Positions 10,260 to 21,750 of a DNA stretch of 64,000 bases are shown piece after piece. How positions within the stretch are numbered: the stretch's first letter is position 1; each line of letters begins with the position of its first letter. This DNA is from Patiria pectinifera. Taxonomy: Eukaryota; Echinodermata; Asteroidea; Valvatida; Asterinidae. The DNA lies in NCBI GenBank assembly GCA_029964075.1, contig CM057149.1, positions 32,942,900 to 33,006,899 on the forward strand, read 5' to 3'. The position numbers and the translations under genes were made by a program. The notes below the pieces were generated by a model, which did not search any database, was not told where the DNA came from, and saw only the letters and a program-made list of their open reading frames with translations.

Positions 10260-13200
10260 TGGGCCGTTGGGAATGGAGAGTGGAGCGATCCCTGATGACA
10301 GCATCACGGCTTCGTCCTTCTACCACGAGGACTATCGTCCATCCAAAGCTCGGCTCAACGTCGGTAAGGAGACTTGCTTCAGATCGTATAGGCCGGCATG
10401 AGCAAGCCACCCAGCCGCTTGTCAGATATATAATGACTATATTTCCCATTGAACAGAAACGCAATCCTAATACAAAATGTAGGTACCCTTTCCATACCGA
10501 GTCTTTGTTCAAGGAATCAGTGGTCAGACGACAATCGTGGAAGCTACGCGGTAACAAGTGCAAAGTCGCAAATCATGATGAGGTTTGATTGTACCAACAC
10601 TTTATTTAAGGACGTCTGGGCTGTGAGCTGGAAAAAAAATCTGGAATAGGTATTTTTGTTTCCCAAAACAGAAAAGGTCGGTTGGATACCACGCAAAAAG
10701 GCAGGACAGTGGATTCAGGTGGATCTGGGCGAGTACACGGCAATCACAGGTGTTATCGTGCAGGGGTATCGTACTATGCAACACGTGAAAAGCTTTAGCG
10801 TGAAGTACAGCGATACCGCGATGCAGAGAGAATGGAAGAGTTTGGTCGATGAGGAGGGACAGGTCATAGAGGTCAGTATTTTGTCAAAACTTCTTATTGA
10901 CAGTAACACAGTGAACCTGACAAACTTTGGGGTGCCAACCAGTAAATAGCCATTGCATTCCTTCTTTTTTTTCTAAATGTAAAAAAACCTCATTTAGGTT
11001 GATCATTGAGATATCCACTTGTACTTGTTCATTTATCCCAATACGTGCGTATTTGAATTTAAAAAAATTGTCGCCGCGCAGTTTGCAATTATTCAATTAT
11101 AATATTCATAGATGAAAAGAAGCTATTAAGGTTTAATTATTAACCCATCGTTGTAGAATCGTGTTAACGCAGCTTGTGAAATATTGTCCAATCATAGGCG
11201 TAGCCGGGGGGGGGGGGGTAAGGGGGGTATTTAAACCCCCCCCCCCAAATTTTTTAAAGACTGCCTTTTTCCATTCAAATGGCCTTTTTTCAACATGCTT
11301 ACCCCCCAATAATTTGTATAAGAGTGCCCTTTTTTACGGAGTGCCCTTTTTTCTGAACACGTGGCCGTTTTGGGTGCCTTTTTCAGAATTTCGCACATAA
11401 ATCGCCCTGAAAAGCACCATATATTGGCCCTTTGTGCGCATAATTGGCGGTTTTGAACAGCGCCCCCATCGACAGATGGTACTAGCCAGCCCCTCCCCCC
11501 CCCCCGCCTGCTTTTTGATTTACGGAGGCCAAGTGTCCGGAGAAAAAAAAACCTGTCAACATTTCACAACGGATGTGGAAGTGCCCTTTTCAAAAAATTT
11601 TACCCCCAATAAAATTACCGTGCTACGCCCCTGCCAATTATATGATGAACAAATGGACGCAGAACACATAAAATCTCAGAAAAACAAAAAAGGAAGGGTT
11701 ATCTAAAGGCGTGGCTTACTCGCAAACGGCGATAGTTCAATAGCGAAGGTATCGATAATATTAATGACACATTTTAAGTATTGGGAGTAGTTTATTAAAA
11801 TCCCTCTAAACAGACTATATCTATGGCTAGCACAGCTGTGTTGTGCGCCACATCGCACAGGACACATTATTATCAGGAGTTGTTTATGTAGCGGGACAGC
11901 AAAAGGAGGCCAGCCCTCTATTTAAAGAGGACGAGTGTTCTAACAAAATTGATGATATGACGACTATTTACAATAACATGAACTACAATAAATTTAGTCT
12001 TAAAACAATTCAAGTATTCAAAGCCCTATGCACAATATACAATGTGTGTGTGTGTGTCAAAGTTCAACACATGTACGCTACACACTATATAATATTAAAC
12101 TACACAGTCAAGACAGTACAATGCAACGAATGTCTCATCCCGAAAATACACAGTTTCTCTCACAAAATGATGATGAAACACAGCAAAATACTCACTGGGA
12201 ACTCTCTATGAAGTACCCTCCTAGAATGATATATCTCAGGAGCATGGCAGGAGCCATGCTCCCTACAAAAAGAGAGAATTTTCGGAGACAATTTTATATC
12301 GGTCTTCTCTGCTCGAAGCCCACAGGAGAAAACTTGTTACAAGTTGCCTTTACGCGGAGAGCCCAAAGGTCATGATATGCAAATCACTCGCAAAACTTTT
12401 AGATAACAACAGAGGGCGCACTTGGTCTCCCTACATTTACGCCACTCACAAGACTGCACATACCATAATATAGCTAGAGGGGTGTCCCGAAAAAAAACAT
12501 GAGAAAAACTGTTGAACATATTTGTTGAAAATGTATAATGTTTGATTTTTTTACTTTAAGACTGAAAAGGTTTGAATATTTGACTGAAAAGGTGTGGTCT
12601 TAAAAAGAGTGTTTAAAACCAGCCAAGCACACGTTAATTCGCTTTATTCGTGGCAACGTCCCCTGGGACAGAATATCCTACCAGAAGTTAAATCAGGTTC
12701 TAAATAATAAGAAACGAAACGAAAAACGGTAAATTGAATTTCAGTATAACCAGCAGAGCCTCGTGCGATTGACGATTTGAGTTTGCGCCATTTTAGCTGT
12801 TGTGATTGAGATGAGTCCGCGTCATGAAATGCAACTCACAGTACCACTTAGATGGACGCTTCACTTGTGAAATTAAGAAAACAACTTCTATGAATTTCAC
12901 TCCAAAGCTGGCAGGGAACACCGGGTCTGGACAACCTGTGACGGTTACCTTCCCCAGTGTCATTGTAGCAAGATACATTCGTCTACTTCCCCTCACCTGG
13001 AGTAGGTCTGCGCCTTATGCTCTGAGATTTGAGGTGCTCGGCTGTCGAGGTGAGTGAATGAAATACAGCAATGAGGGTGAGGGGGCGGTGCGCAAGGCAC
13101 CGGAGGTGCAGGTTGGTCGTTGCGAATTTGAAAATGAGGGGGGGAGCTGGAGGGGGCCTCATTTGACGCTTTGGGGCGCTCTTTACTCCTGTTTGTTTTT

Positions 13201-16200
13201 CGTCTGTTAATGTTGTCGTAGCCTTTCACAGTGGGGAGTGTGGTCTAGTGGTAATGATTCGTAACTCATGATCAGAGGGCCAGGGGCTCGGATCCAGCTG
13301 CTGGTCATGTTGTTTCCTTGGGCAGGCCAATTTACCTCCACTTGCCTCTCAGTCTCCAACCAGGAGTATAAATGGGTACCGGCATAAGCTGGGGAGTGAC
13401 CTACGACGGACTGACATCCCATCCAGGGTGGAAATAGAAATATTCTCAGTCGTTTCATGCTACTGAAACCGGAGATAAATGGGCCAAAGTGGCTCTTTTT
13501 GCTTTGTACTTCAGAAAAGGGGATGAGTGCACAACATCATCGATTAAACAAAATTTGTTTTCACATACTCGTGATGTTGTTTGATTATTTAAAACCAACA
13601 ATTAACACATTTTGGGGTGTTGGAAAGAAAGTATTTTCTCCAACATATTGGTCAAAAGTGGGAGGGGGCAAAATTGCTACCGTTTCCATAATCCAAAGTG
13701 GGGGGCAATCTGCCCCCTCGGTTCCTCGGCGCCCAAGGTCATTGCTCATCCGAGAAGATGTCCGCCAACACTGGCTGTCTATCGGAACGTATTAAAGAAA
13801 GAATGAACCCTGGTAACCGGCTTGCTAAAGGTCCAAACAGAATTCTTTCCATAGGGGTTTCTATAGGAGAACGAATTCATGAAAAGTGTCTTTGCTTTGA
13901 CTACAGGCGTTGGTTAAAAGTCTTCGACAAATTAAAATGAATCACTTAAATCACAAACGCAGATGCCATCGTTCGCTTAGTCGACGGTGATGTGGACTGG
14001 AGTGGACGGGTAGAGATCTATCGCAACAGTTCTTGGGGTGTGGTGTGTGACCAAGACTGGGACCTGCTGGACGCTACAACGGTGTGCCATCAGCTGGGCT
14101 TCAAGCTAGGCGCACGTGAGGCTAAGACTGGATCGTTCTTCGGCAAGAGTGGATCACTACCCGTGGTGATGGCCCGAGTGACGTGCAAAGGGACCGAGAG
14201 TCGTTTGGCTGACTGCCCGTTTGTCTGCAAAACCCCTGACAAGTGTGGGACCCGAGAAGCTGGGGTGGTTTGTAGACCAAGTAAGTACTGACACCTCTTT
14301 CTTGTTTCATTAATAACTCTCCTAGGTAGGACGGTAAACCTTCACTTCCAGATAACTCCAGCCTACTCAGTATCAAGAAAGCTGCATTACGCTTCAAAAA
14401 TATGTAGGAACGTTTCACCAATTGCAGGTACAGCACAGTAACTGTGTGATACATGTATATCATTCAAACCTACACTATTCGATAAGATAGGGGGAGGAGA
14501 ACGAACATTTTGGACCATGCAGCCAAAACAATCTTCGGAGGAGGCCATGCAATATATGGCTCAGTTGAAATTCCACAGGTTTCCAGAAACTGTCATTGTT
14601 ACCAAAGCCAAGCTCTGAGGGAAGGGGGGTGGTGGCCACATAAAACCGGTTAAACCCACCAAAGCCTGGTCCGTGTTTGCAGCCCAGGGACATAAGGAGC
14701 TTGTTCGTCAAGCACATCAAATGTAGTGACATCCCAGTGGCCTTCCAAGGGAATTACACCAAGAGTGTACATCCTAAGACGGGTGGTTGATCTCTGAAGG
14801 TTAACAGGTGTTAGTCACCAATGATCTAATTCCAGGTCTGGAGATTTGTTTTTTGATTTTTTGATTTTTGTTTTTAATAAAAAAACACAGATTTATTTGA
14901 TTTAAATCAGACATTTTTTATTTAAATCAGATTTTTTAGATTTTTTAAATTTCAAAATATTGATACGTCTAACAATGTGTATAAATCTTCCCTTCTACCA
15001 TAACACTCATCACTAAGGAGTTTACAGGTTCCTATAATAGCCATCATCCACAAAACTCAATAAATTGATATATGTTTTTGAACAAAAATGGTATTTATTC
15101 AGTGACTACAAAAAATCAATTGATTTCTTCTACATTAAGTCTACATCATAGGTTCACTGGTACATTAATACTGAAGACACTTTAAAGGTGCATTGCTTGA
15201 TTGATACAGCTGAGATACGTTGAATGTGGATGATATGAATGAAAAACTTGATTTATGGTACGCGTACATGGTATACAAACAAATACGTGCACAGTTCTCC
15301 ATGGCGTGTTGATTTCATAAAAATGCTTCTAATTTCCAAAACCAGCGGCACTGATCCTTGTGAAACTTATGGTTTTTGATTGATGGTCCTCCTTACAAGG
15401 TAGAGAACAGTACTCAGGCCTTGCACCTTTAAAATGTATTATATAAATCTCAATCTAAATTTTAATGGAGAAATGTTTGGAATAAGACTATCAATTGGGA
15501 CTTTAATAAACCTTTAGATGGTTCAGGTAAGCCTACACCGTACCAGTACAGTTGATTCACAATATTACTGTAAACATATCATGGAATGATCAAAGCAAAA
15601 GTGAGTGTGCTGTCTTTAAAATTCAAAACTTCTTCAAGTCAGATCTTGACTGTCATCAAAACAATGATTTGGGGTAATCATGCAAAACCTACCTGTACTT
15701 TAAGTTGAGTCGATGCTGATGAAGTAGGGGTGTTTGAATGTGTTAACAACATCTTACACTTTGTAATTAAGTGGAATCAGTTGATTTAAATTATTAAATG
15801 ACCCTCAATCAAATTATTTTGCCAAAAAAAGGGTTTTTTAAAAAAGTAATTTAAATCAGCGATTTAAAAAAACAATCATTTGATTCAAATCGTGATTGAA
15901 ATCAGTGATTTCAATCAATGTGATTTAATCAGCCAACCCTGTCTTCTTCTTTCTCCTGTGTATAGTACCCAAGATGCACTAATTACCTCCGCCATGGAGG
16001 TTATGTTTTCATTGGCGTTGATTTGTTTGTCTGTGAACAAGATAACTCAAAAAGTTATGGACTGATTTTCATGAAAAACATTTTGGGGGTTGTCCTTCGT
16101 ACAAGTACAAATCGATTAGATTTTGGAAATAATCCGGATCTGCGTCTGGATGCAGGAATGTTTTTCAGGATTTTTCACCCATCATATGGAAAACTTTCAC

Positions 16201-16858
16201 CCTGCGTGACCAGCTTCGTGTGCACTGACCCGGTGACTCTGTATGCCTTATCACCCACCTAATCTAACCACGCATGTTAATGGAATTAATACAATGGGGG
16301 CGTGGAAACGTAGACCAACATACGCATATATACAAACATGTAAACTACAAAATGTTTGAGTTTAAGGATTTGTTTTAGAAACCCCTCTGTGGGTAATTGG
16401 TGCTGTGTATTAGCGGGAATTTTTTTAGCCTTGGCGGAGGTGTGCGCTCTGTGAGTGCTATTTAGTTTATCAAGTTTGTTTCAGTTGCATATTTAAGTCG
16501 CTGTGTTTGTTAAGGGTTTTTTTTATTTTCAAATTCAACAGATACGATACGGTTGGTCGGCGGTTCGAATGCAACCAATGGCCGTGTTGAGGTCCGCCGT
16601 GGTGACATTTGGGGAACTGTCTGCGATACTGACTGGGACCTGACCGACGCCTCCATTGTTTGCCGTCAGCTCGGCTTCTCCGAGGCAGTCGAGGCCAAGG
16701 CAGGTGCCTACTTCGGTCCAGGTCGTGGTCCTGTGCACTTGGATGGTTTGGCTTGCGATGGCTCTGAGAGCGACATCAGCGATTGCCCCTCTCTCTGCTG
16801 GGAGGAGACTCAGTGTAACCACACCCGAGATGCTGGAGTGATTTGTCGCAGTAATTGA
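10260..16858 (+). CDS. Extracellular protein: F5/8C (discoidin) domain plus two SRCR domains
   Basis: Exons: 10260-10363, 10672-10871, 12878-13049 (its 5' edge is least certain), 13963-14280 and 16542-16850. Exons 1-3 make one discoidin domain: 'LGMESGAIPDDSITASSFY', 'QWIQVDLGEYTAITGVIVQG', and 'RYIRLLPLTW' ending 'RFEVLGC'. Exon 4 is a whole SRCR module ('GRVEIY', 'WGVVCDQDWD', 'CHQLGF', ending 'GTREAGVVC'). Exon 5 is a second one ('GRVEVRRGDIWGTVC', 'CRQLGF', 'TRDAGVIC'). SRCR and discoidin domains bind ligands or surfaces outside the cell; such proteins act in adhesion or innate recognition. Exon junctions around the SRCR modules are phase 1, the usual symmetric form. After exon 5 the sequence can either splice at a weak donor (gtaatt, 16851) or read AGT AAT TGA and stop at 16858. 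I see no further exon to 18 kb. The signal peptide and any earlier domains are upstream and not identified. Confidence 0.85.
11193..11640. repeat. Poly-G/C-bearing dispersed element with 'ggcgtagc' inverted ends
   Basis: It starts 'aggcgtagccggggggg' and ends 'gtgctacgcccctgcc', which are inverted relative to each other. Inside are C runs and repeated 'tgcccttttt' motifs. It lies in the intron between discoidin exons 2 and 3. It belongs to the same family as copies near 18478, 22345, 29800, 37384 and 42360. Confidence 0.65.
13233..13490 (+). repeat. tRNA-derived SINE (conserved central domain)
   Basis: The head resembles a Pol III promoter ('gtggtctagtgg' as A box and 'ggctcggatcc' as B-box-like). 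The body 'ccttgggcaggccaatttacc', then 'tataaatgggtacc' and 'agctggggag', matches the copy at 61868-62110. The central part resembles the conserved SINE domain described across eumetazoans (Nin-type). It lies in an intron of the discoidin/SRCR gene. Confidence 0.7.
14838..15945. repeat. AT-rich element bounded by 'gatttaaatc' dyads
   Basis: Both ends are clusters of 'gatttaaatcag' and 'tgatttaaat' in inverted relation. The right end is 'gtgatttaatcagccaaccctg', whose reverse complement begins 'cagggttggc', a hAT-like MITE end. The interior of about 800 bp has no coding frame. It is intronic to the discoidin/SRCR gene. Confidence 0.5.
15985..16441 (+). repeat. 'acctccgcc' element, copy 1
   Basis: It starts 'acctccgccatggaggttat' and ends 'ccttggcggaggt', giving a 12-bp imperfect terminal inverted repeat. 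The inside reads 'tgtttgtctgtgaacaagat', 'actcaaaaagttatggac', 'acaaatcgattagattttgg' and 'atccggatc'. A second copy lies inverted at 44309-44610. I know this sequence type as widely scattered in marine animal genomes. It is within an intron, just before the second SRCR exon. Confidence 0.75.
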
Positions 16859-16859
16859 T

Positions 16860-18727
16860 TTCTTGCTTATCATTTACCATGTGACATTTTGGTTACCTTA
16901 TTCGCGATTTCGGTTTTCTATTGTTTATTCTATTTTCATCATGGGGCCAATTCGATTCATTTTTTTCTGCAGTCAACGAATGGAGTAGTTAATTATAAAG
17001 TGAAAATATTGAATTCTCACTGCAGCTAAGGTTTAAGTCTATGGAATTTGTACTTCTAACCGTGTTTCTCTTTGAATATGTCTCTTGCTTTGATACGACC
17101 AACCAACAACATACAAATTATGTTCACCGCCGTAGCAATGATGCGGTTTGATTTGTATCTCCTATGCAGGGATAACTGGTCAGGATTTGGCAACATTTTC
17201 AATACAACATAAAACGTCGAATTGTGTACTTGTTAAGTTCCACACAAAAGCATGTGAAATGCACGTAGAGGCTGATTGTGTTAAACAATTTAATGAGTAC
17301 AATAATAAAAAATTGAAAAAACAGAGGCGAGTTTCAACAGTATTTTTATGACAAATATTGTGTCCACGTATAGTGCACAAAAAATAGGGAAAAAGCTATA
17401 AAATATTAACTAACAATTCGTAAACTTTATTTTAAAAGATGACTTTCCCTTAATATTTTGAGAATTTTTTTTTTCTTCTGACGAATTTTCAATTGTAAAT
17501 TTTATTTTTTAACCAAAACAATACTGTTTTTCAATCTGGGGCGTCTGCAACCCTCTGAAAATGAGCTTTCATTTTGCGTTTCTTTTGCGCATGTAATGCG
17601 AGAAGTTTTGGATGGATAGCTTATAAATAATTATAATATTTATGTCGGACATATCTCATAATAGCGTATCGCTGTGTGATTGACGGGCGAAGCGATTACG
17701 TAACTTTTCAACAGAACATGACATGTATGTATGAGCACAGATCGAGCGAGTACGGTAAAAGCAGGAATTGTGTAGTTATGGGCCCCGTTCCTAGTCCAGG
17801 ACTCACCCAGTTACTGGACTCGCCCAGCTTGTTCACAGGAATGTCCTGGATGGGAAATTTGGGAGTAAAACGACAATAAAGACGACAAATCGGCGAAATG
17901 CAACGTGAATCAGCAAAACCACGTTGCTTTGCATGGCATTGACTGATAAATTCGCAATGAAATGACATTTTCGACAAACATAATAATACTGTTCAAATTT
18001 GCACAAATAGGATCATTAAGGTCGTCGAAGTCAATGAAATGATAAAAACAATCTAAGGACTGAATCGCAAATGAGGCCCTTAACTAAACAGTCGCAATGA
18101 AGTTTAACTTTGTTGAGAGCGATCAGCGATATTGTTGAAGACTGCTTCTTAAACATTTAGGAGAAGACGATGGATCAAAGAGTCTCATTAAATGTTTGCA
18201 GGGAGTATACTGTATAATTATAATCACAGCTCATTAAGCAGTGGCGTAACTGTGTAGACAACTGGGGATAAGACATGCAAAACTTAAACAACACCGGACG
18301 GCGTTGCAATCGCATTCGAAGGCTTGGGTCATTATTTGAAACTAGGTGGCGCTATTAAAAATACGATCCTGTACGAATATTATTGTACATTTTAGGCCAA
18401 GTAATCTGCTTATGTGCCGTTTCAAAAATGCGTGGGTATTTTCGGCCATAAACATTTTCATTTGCTCCACGAAACAGTGGCGTAGCAAGGTCATTTTTGT
18501 TAGGGGGGGGGGGGGGAGACGTGAAAAGGGCACTCGCCCATCCGTGCTGAACACAATCTTCCTATGGGGCGCTGTTCAAACCGGATGATCATGGGCACAT
18601 CGGATAATAGGTGGCGCTTTTCAAAGCGACACAATTGCCGATGGCCGCGCGACAAAAAATCTCATTTTCACATTTGTTTTCGACAAGACACTGAATTCTA
18701 AACATTCCTTTTCGAAAGATTTAAGAA
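16860..18727. other. No gene seen; part of a repeat family copy at 17769-17980
   Basis: Around 17769 the sequence 'gtgtagttatgggcccc' followed by 'ggaaatttgggagtaaaacg' matches the elements at 49275-49728 and 58159-59116. Another poly-G element end ('agtggcgtagcaaggtc' then a G run) lies at 18476-18520. The rest is AT-rich without a gene. Confidence 0.5.
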
Positions 18728-18800
18728 GCCGGAATAGCTCAGTTGGAAAAGCGTAAGACTGAAGATCTGAAGGTCCCTGGTTCAATCCGGGGTTTCGGAA
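18728..18800 (+). tRNA. tRNA-Phe(GAA)-like, degenerate copy 1
   Basis: It is 73 nt and aligns to the canonical unit, but the D loop is changed ('ttggaaaagcg'), G27 region altered ('gtaagactg'), and the acceptor and T arms are mutated ('atccggggtttcggaa'). Probably a pseudogene. Confidence 0.55.
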
Positions 18801-19273
18801 ATTACATATGCAGCTTTGTTCCTCATCTCGATTTTCACAATTTTTGTTCATAAGACACTGACTAATTTTATCGTCCTGTTCTTTATTTCGTCATTTTGGC
18901 TGTTGTTTTTTTTTCAGACAAAACACTGGCAAATTGTAAACCTCTCGGTATATATAATTAAAAACAATTGGAGGGGGGGGTGGTTCGTGTTGTTCCTTTC
19001 AAGTTCAATCCTAGCTTAAGAAACCCCCATGGAATACGCTCATTAAAAAGTCGAAATTGTCAAAATTCAATAGAGCATTGGAGCTGGGGATTCCGAAGAT
19101 AGTTCAATCCCGGTTCCAGCAAGTAATTTGTGTTTCACACTGTAGCATATTTTTTTTTTACACTTACAGACAAAAATACAGGAACATTCTGAACCTCTTG
19201 GTAGGCCCCTTTGGCACACGGTTATCAATGTCAGTATTAATTCCGAGTTCATTTGCCCGATCAGTAGATATCA

Positions 19274-19343
19274 GCCGGAATAGCGCAGTTGGGAGAGGGT
19301 CAGACTGAAGATCTGAAGGTCCCTGCAAACCCGGGATCCGGCA
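19274..19343 (+). pseudogene. tRNA-Phe pseudogene, copy 2
   Basis: It is 70 nt. The A box is changed ('tagcgcag'), the D stem broken ('gagagggt'), and about three bases are deleted from the T arm ('ccctgcaaacccggg'). The anticodon arm is retained. Confidence 0.7.
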
Positions 19344-19448
19344 ATCTGAACTTTGATCATCAGATGGTTTTCCACTTTTGGTTTTGGTCGACAAGACACT
19401 GACAAATTCTAAACATCTTGGTATGGTCCGTTTAAAAAAAAACACCAG

Positions 19449-19516
19449 GCCGAATAGCTCAGAAGATCGTCATATTGAATATCTGAAGGTCCCTGGTTCA
19501 ATCCTGGGTTCCGGCA
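19449..19516 (+). pseudogene. tRNA-Phe pseudogene, copy 3
   Basis: It is 68 nt with a deletion in the D arm ('ctcagaagatcgtcat') and a changed anticodon arm ('atattgaatatctg'). The T arm and 3' end are near normal. Confidence 0.75.
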
Positions 19517-19623
19517 ATTTGAACTTTGTTCCTCGTGTAATTTTTTGGGCAAGCCTTTGACAATGTCCCAAAAACATCTCGGTATCGCCCTTTTGAACGA
19601 TTGCAAGAATGTATTTTTAAGAA

Positions 19624-19629
19624 GCCGGA

Positions 19630-19679
<50 letters not shown>

Positions 19680-19696
19680 AATCCCGGGTTCCGGCA
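19624..19696 (+). tRNA. tRNA-Phe(GAA), copy 4
   Basis: It is 73 nt. The acceptor stem GCCGGAA pairs with TTCCGGC, the D stem is GCTC/GAGC, the anticodon loop is CTGAAGA (anticodon GAA) and the T stem is CCCTG/CGGG-type. It is identical to copies 7-14. A T9 run about 35 bp downstream can terminate Pol III. Confidence 0.93.
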
Positions 19697-19805
19697 ATTC
19701 CAACTGTGTTCCTTGTGTCGTTTTTTTTTGTCAAGACTTTGACAATATCAAAACAAACATCTTGGTATCATCCTTATGATCGATTGGCAAGTGTTTATTT
19801 CATCA

Positions 19806-19811
19806 GCCGGA

Positions 19812-19861
<50 letters not shown>

Positions 19862-19878
19862 AACCCCGGGTTCCGGCA
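19806..19878 (+). tRNA. tRNA-Phe(GAA), copy 5
   Basis: Full cloverleaf, 73 nt; differs from the main unit by one base in the T arm ('ttcaacccc' for 'ttcaatccc'). Confidence 0.88.
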
Positions 19879-20263
19879 ATTCGAATTTTTGTCCCGTCAG
19901 TCTGATGAATTCTAAACATTTGGGTTTCTTCCTGTTCTTTTTTTATTTTTATTTTTTTTGAGGGGGGTGGTTTGAGTTGTTCCTTTCAACTTCATTCCTA
20001 GGTTAAGAAACTCCAACCATTATACTCATTGCAAATTCTAAAATTTTCGAAATTTCATTCAGCATTGGAGCTGAGGTTATCGAAGCTAGGTCAATCCCGT
20101 GTTCTAGCAAGTAGTAGTACTATGCCTATATATTCTTCTCTTTTTTTGGCACTTACAGGCAAGATGCAGGAATATTCTAAACCTCTTGGTAGGGCCCTTT
20201 GGCACGCGGTTATCGATGTTAGTATCAATTCTGAATTCATTTGCCCGATAACAAAAGATATCA

Positions 20264-20332
20264 GCCGGAATAGCTCAGTTGGGAGAGCGACTGGAGATCT
20301 GAAGGTCCCTGGTTCAATCCCGGGTTCCGGCA
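20264..20332 (+). pseudogene. tRNA-Phe pseudogene, copy 6
   Basis: It is 69 nt. Four bases are lost from the anticodon arm ('gcgactggagatctg'), which destroys the GAA anticodon; the other arms are intact. Confidence 0.8.
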
Positions 20333-20433
20333 ATTCCAACTTGGTTCCTCGTGTCTTTTTTTGGCCAAACCTTGACGATGTACAACATCCTGGTATCGTC
20401 CTTATGATCGACTGGCGAGTGTATATTTCATCA

Positions 20434-20439
20434 GCCGGA

Positions 20440-20489
<50 letters not shown>

Positions 20490-20506
20490 AATCCCGGGTT
20501 CCGGCA
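20434..20506 (+). tRNA. tRNA-Phe(GAA), copy 7
   Basis: It is 73 nt and identical to copy 4. It starts the homogeneous part of the array, in which unit spacing is about 180 bp and the 5' flank is 'atcgactggcgagt...ttcatca'. Confidence 0.94.
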
Positions 20507-20612
20507 GTTCCAACTTGGTTCCTCGTGGTCTTATTTCGTTTGGCCAAAACTTGACGATGTAAAACATCCTGGTTTTGTCGTTATGATCAACTGGCGAGTG
20601 TATATTTCATCA

Positions 20613-20618
20613 GCCGGA

Positions 20619-20668
<50 letters not shown>

Positions 20669-20685
20669 AATCCCGGGTTCCGGCA
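20613..20685 (+). tRNA. tRNA-Phe(GAA), copy 8
   Basis: 73 nt, identical to copy 7; T-rich stretch downstream ('tttctctttttttgg'). Confidence 0.94.
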
Positions 20686-20793
20686 ATTCCAACTTGGTTT
20701 CTCGTGTCTCTTTCTCTTTTTTTGGCCAAACCTTGACGATGTAAAAATCCTGGTTTTGTCCTTATGATCGACTGGCGAGTGTTCAATTCATCA

Positions 20794-20799
20794 GCCGGA

Positions 20800-20849
<50 letters not shown>

Positions 20850-20866
20850 AATCCCGGGTTCCGGCA
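20794..20866 (+). tRNA. tRNA-Phe(GAA), copy 9
   Basis: 73 nt, identical to copy 7; T8 run downstream. Confidence 0.94.
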
Positions 20867-20966
20867 ATTCCAACTTGGTTCCTCGTGTCTTTTTTTTTGG
20901 CCAAACCTTAACAATGTACAACATCCTCGTATCTTGATGATGATCTGGCGAGTCGTTATTTCATCA

Positions 20967-20972
20967 GCCGGA

Positions 20973-21022
<50 letters not shown>

Positions 21023-21039
21023 AATCCCGGGTTCCGGCA
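20967..21039 (+). tRNA. tRNA-Phe(GAA), copy 10
   Basis: 73 nt, identical to copy 7. The downstream flank ('ttattttgtttggcc') has no long T run. Confidence 0.94.
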
Positions 21040-21145
21040 GTTCCAACTTGGTTCCTCGTGGTTTTATTTTGTTTGGCCAAAACTTGACGATGTAAAACAT
21101 CCTGGTTTTGTCGTTATGATCAACTGGCGAGTGTATATTTCATCA

Positions 21146-21151
21146 GCCGGA

Positions 21152-21201
<50 letters not shown>

Positions 21202-21218
21202 AATCCCGGGTTCCGGCA
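21146..21218 (+). tRNA. tRNA-Phe(GAA), copy 11
   Basis: 73 nt, identical to copy 7; T9 run downstream. Confidence 0.94.
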
Positions 21219-21321
21219 TTTCCAACTTGGTTCCTCGTGTCTTTTTTTTTGGCCAAACCTTAACGATGTACAACATCCTGGTATCGTCCTTATGATCGAC
21301 TGGCGAGTCGTTATTTCATCA

Positions 21322-21327
21322 GCCGGA

Positions 21328-21377
<50 letters not shown>

Positions 21378-21394
21378 AATCCCGGGTTCCGGCA
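21322..21394 (+). tRNA. tRNA-Phe(GAA), copy 12
   Basis: 73 nt, identical to copy 7. Downstream flank is of the 'ttattttgtttggcc' type, as in copy 10. Confidence 0.94.
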
Positions 21395-21500
21395 GTTCCA
21401 ACTTGGTTCCTCGTGGTTTTATTTTGTTTGGCCAAAACTTGACGATGTAAAACATCCTGGTTTTGTCTTTATGATCGACTGGCGAGTCGTTATTTCATCA

Positions 21501-21506
21501 GCCGGA

Positions 21507-21556
<50 letters not shown>

Positions 21557-21573
21557 AATCCCGGGTTCCGGCA
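21501..21573 (+). tRNA. tRNA-Phe(GAA), copy 13
   Basis: 73 nt, identical to copy 7; T9 run downstream. Confidence 0.94.
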
Positions 21574-21677
21574 GTTCCAACTTGGTTCCTCGTGTCTTTT
21601 TTTTTGGGCCAAACCTTAACGATGTACAACATCCTGGTATCGTCCTTATGATCGACTGGCGAGTCGTTATTTCATCA

Positions 21678-21683
21678 GCCGGA

Positions 21684-21733
<50 letters not shown>

Positions 21734-21750
21734 AATCCCGGGTTCCGGCA
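21678..21750 (+). tRNA. tRNA-Phe(GAA), copy 14 (last)
   Basis: 73 nt, identical to copy 7. The repeating flank stops right after this gene ('gatgtaaaatttttcc'), marking the right edge of the array. Confidence 0.94.

Larger units (their letters stand above)
18969..20264 (+). repeat. Duplicated block upstream of tRNA-Phe copies 2 and 6
   Basis: The 300 bp before copy 2 (18969-19273) and before copy 6 (19953-20263) match throughout: 'gttgttcctttcaa', 'gcattggagctg', 'agcaagta', 'acctcttggtag' and 'ttgcccgat'. So a larger block was duplicated in the older part of the array, separately from the 180-bp unit that repeats in the younger part. Confidence 0.75.

Noticed and set aside
10480..10563. Possible extra discoidin exon ('NQWSDDNRGSYA')
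   Set aside because: The flanking exons already join in phase and complete the domain, and this stretch lacks matching splice phases.
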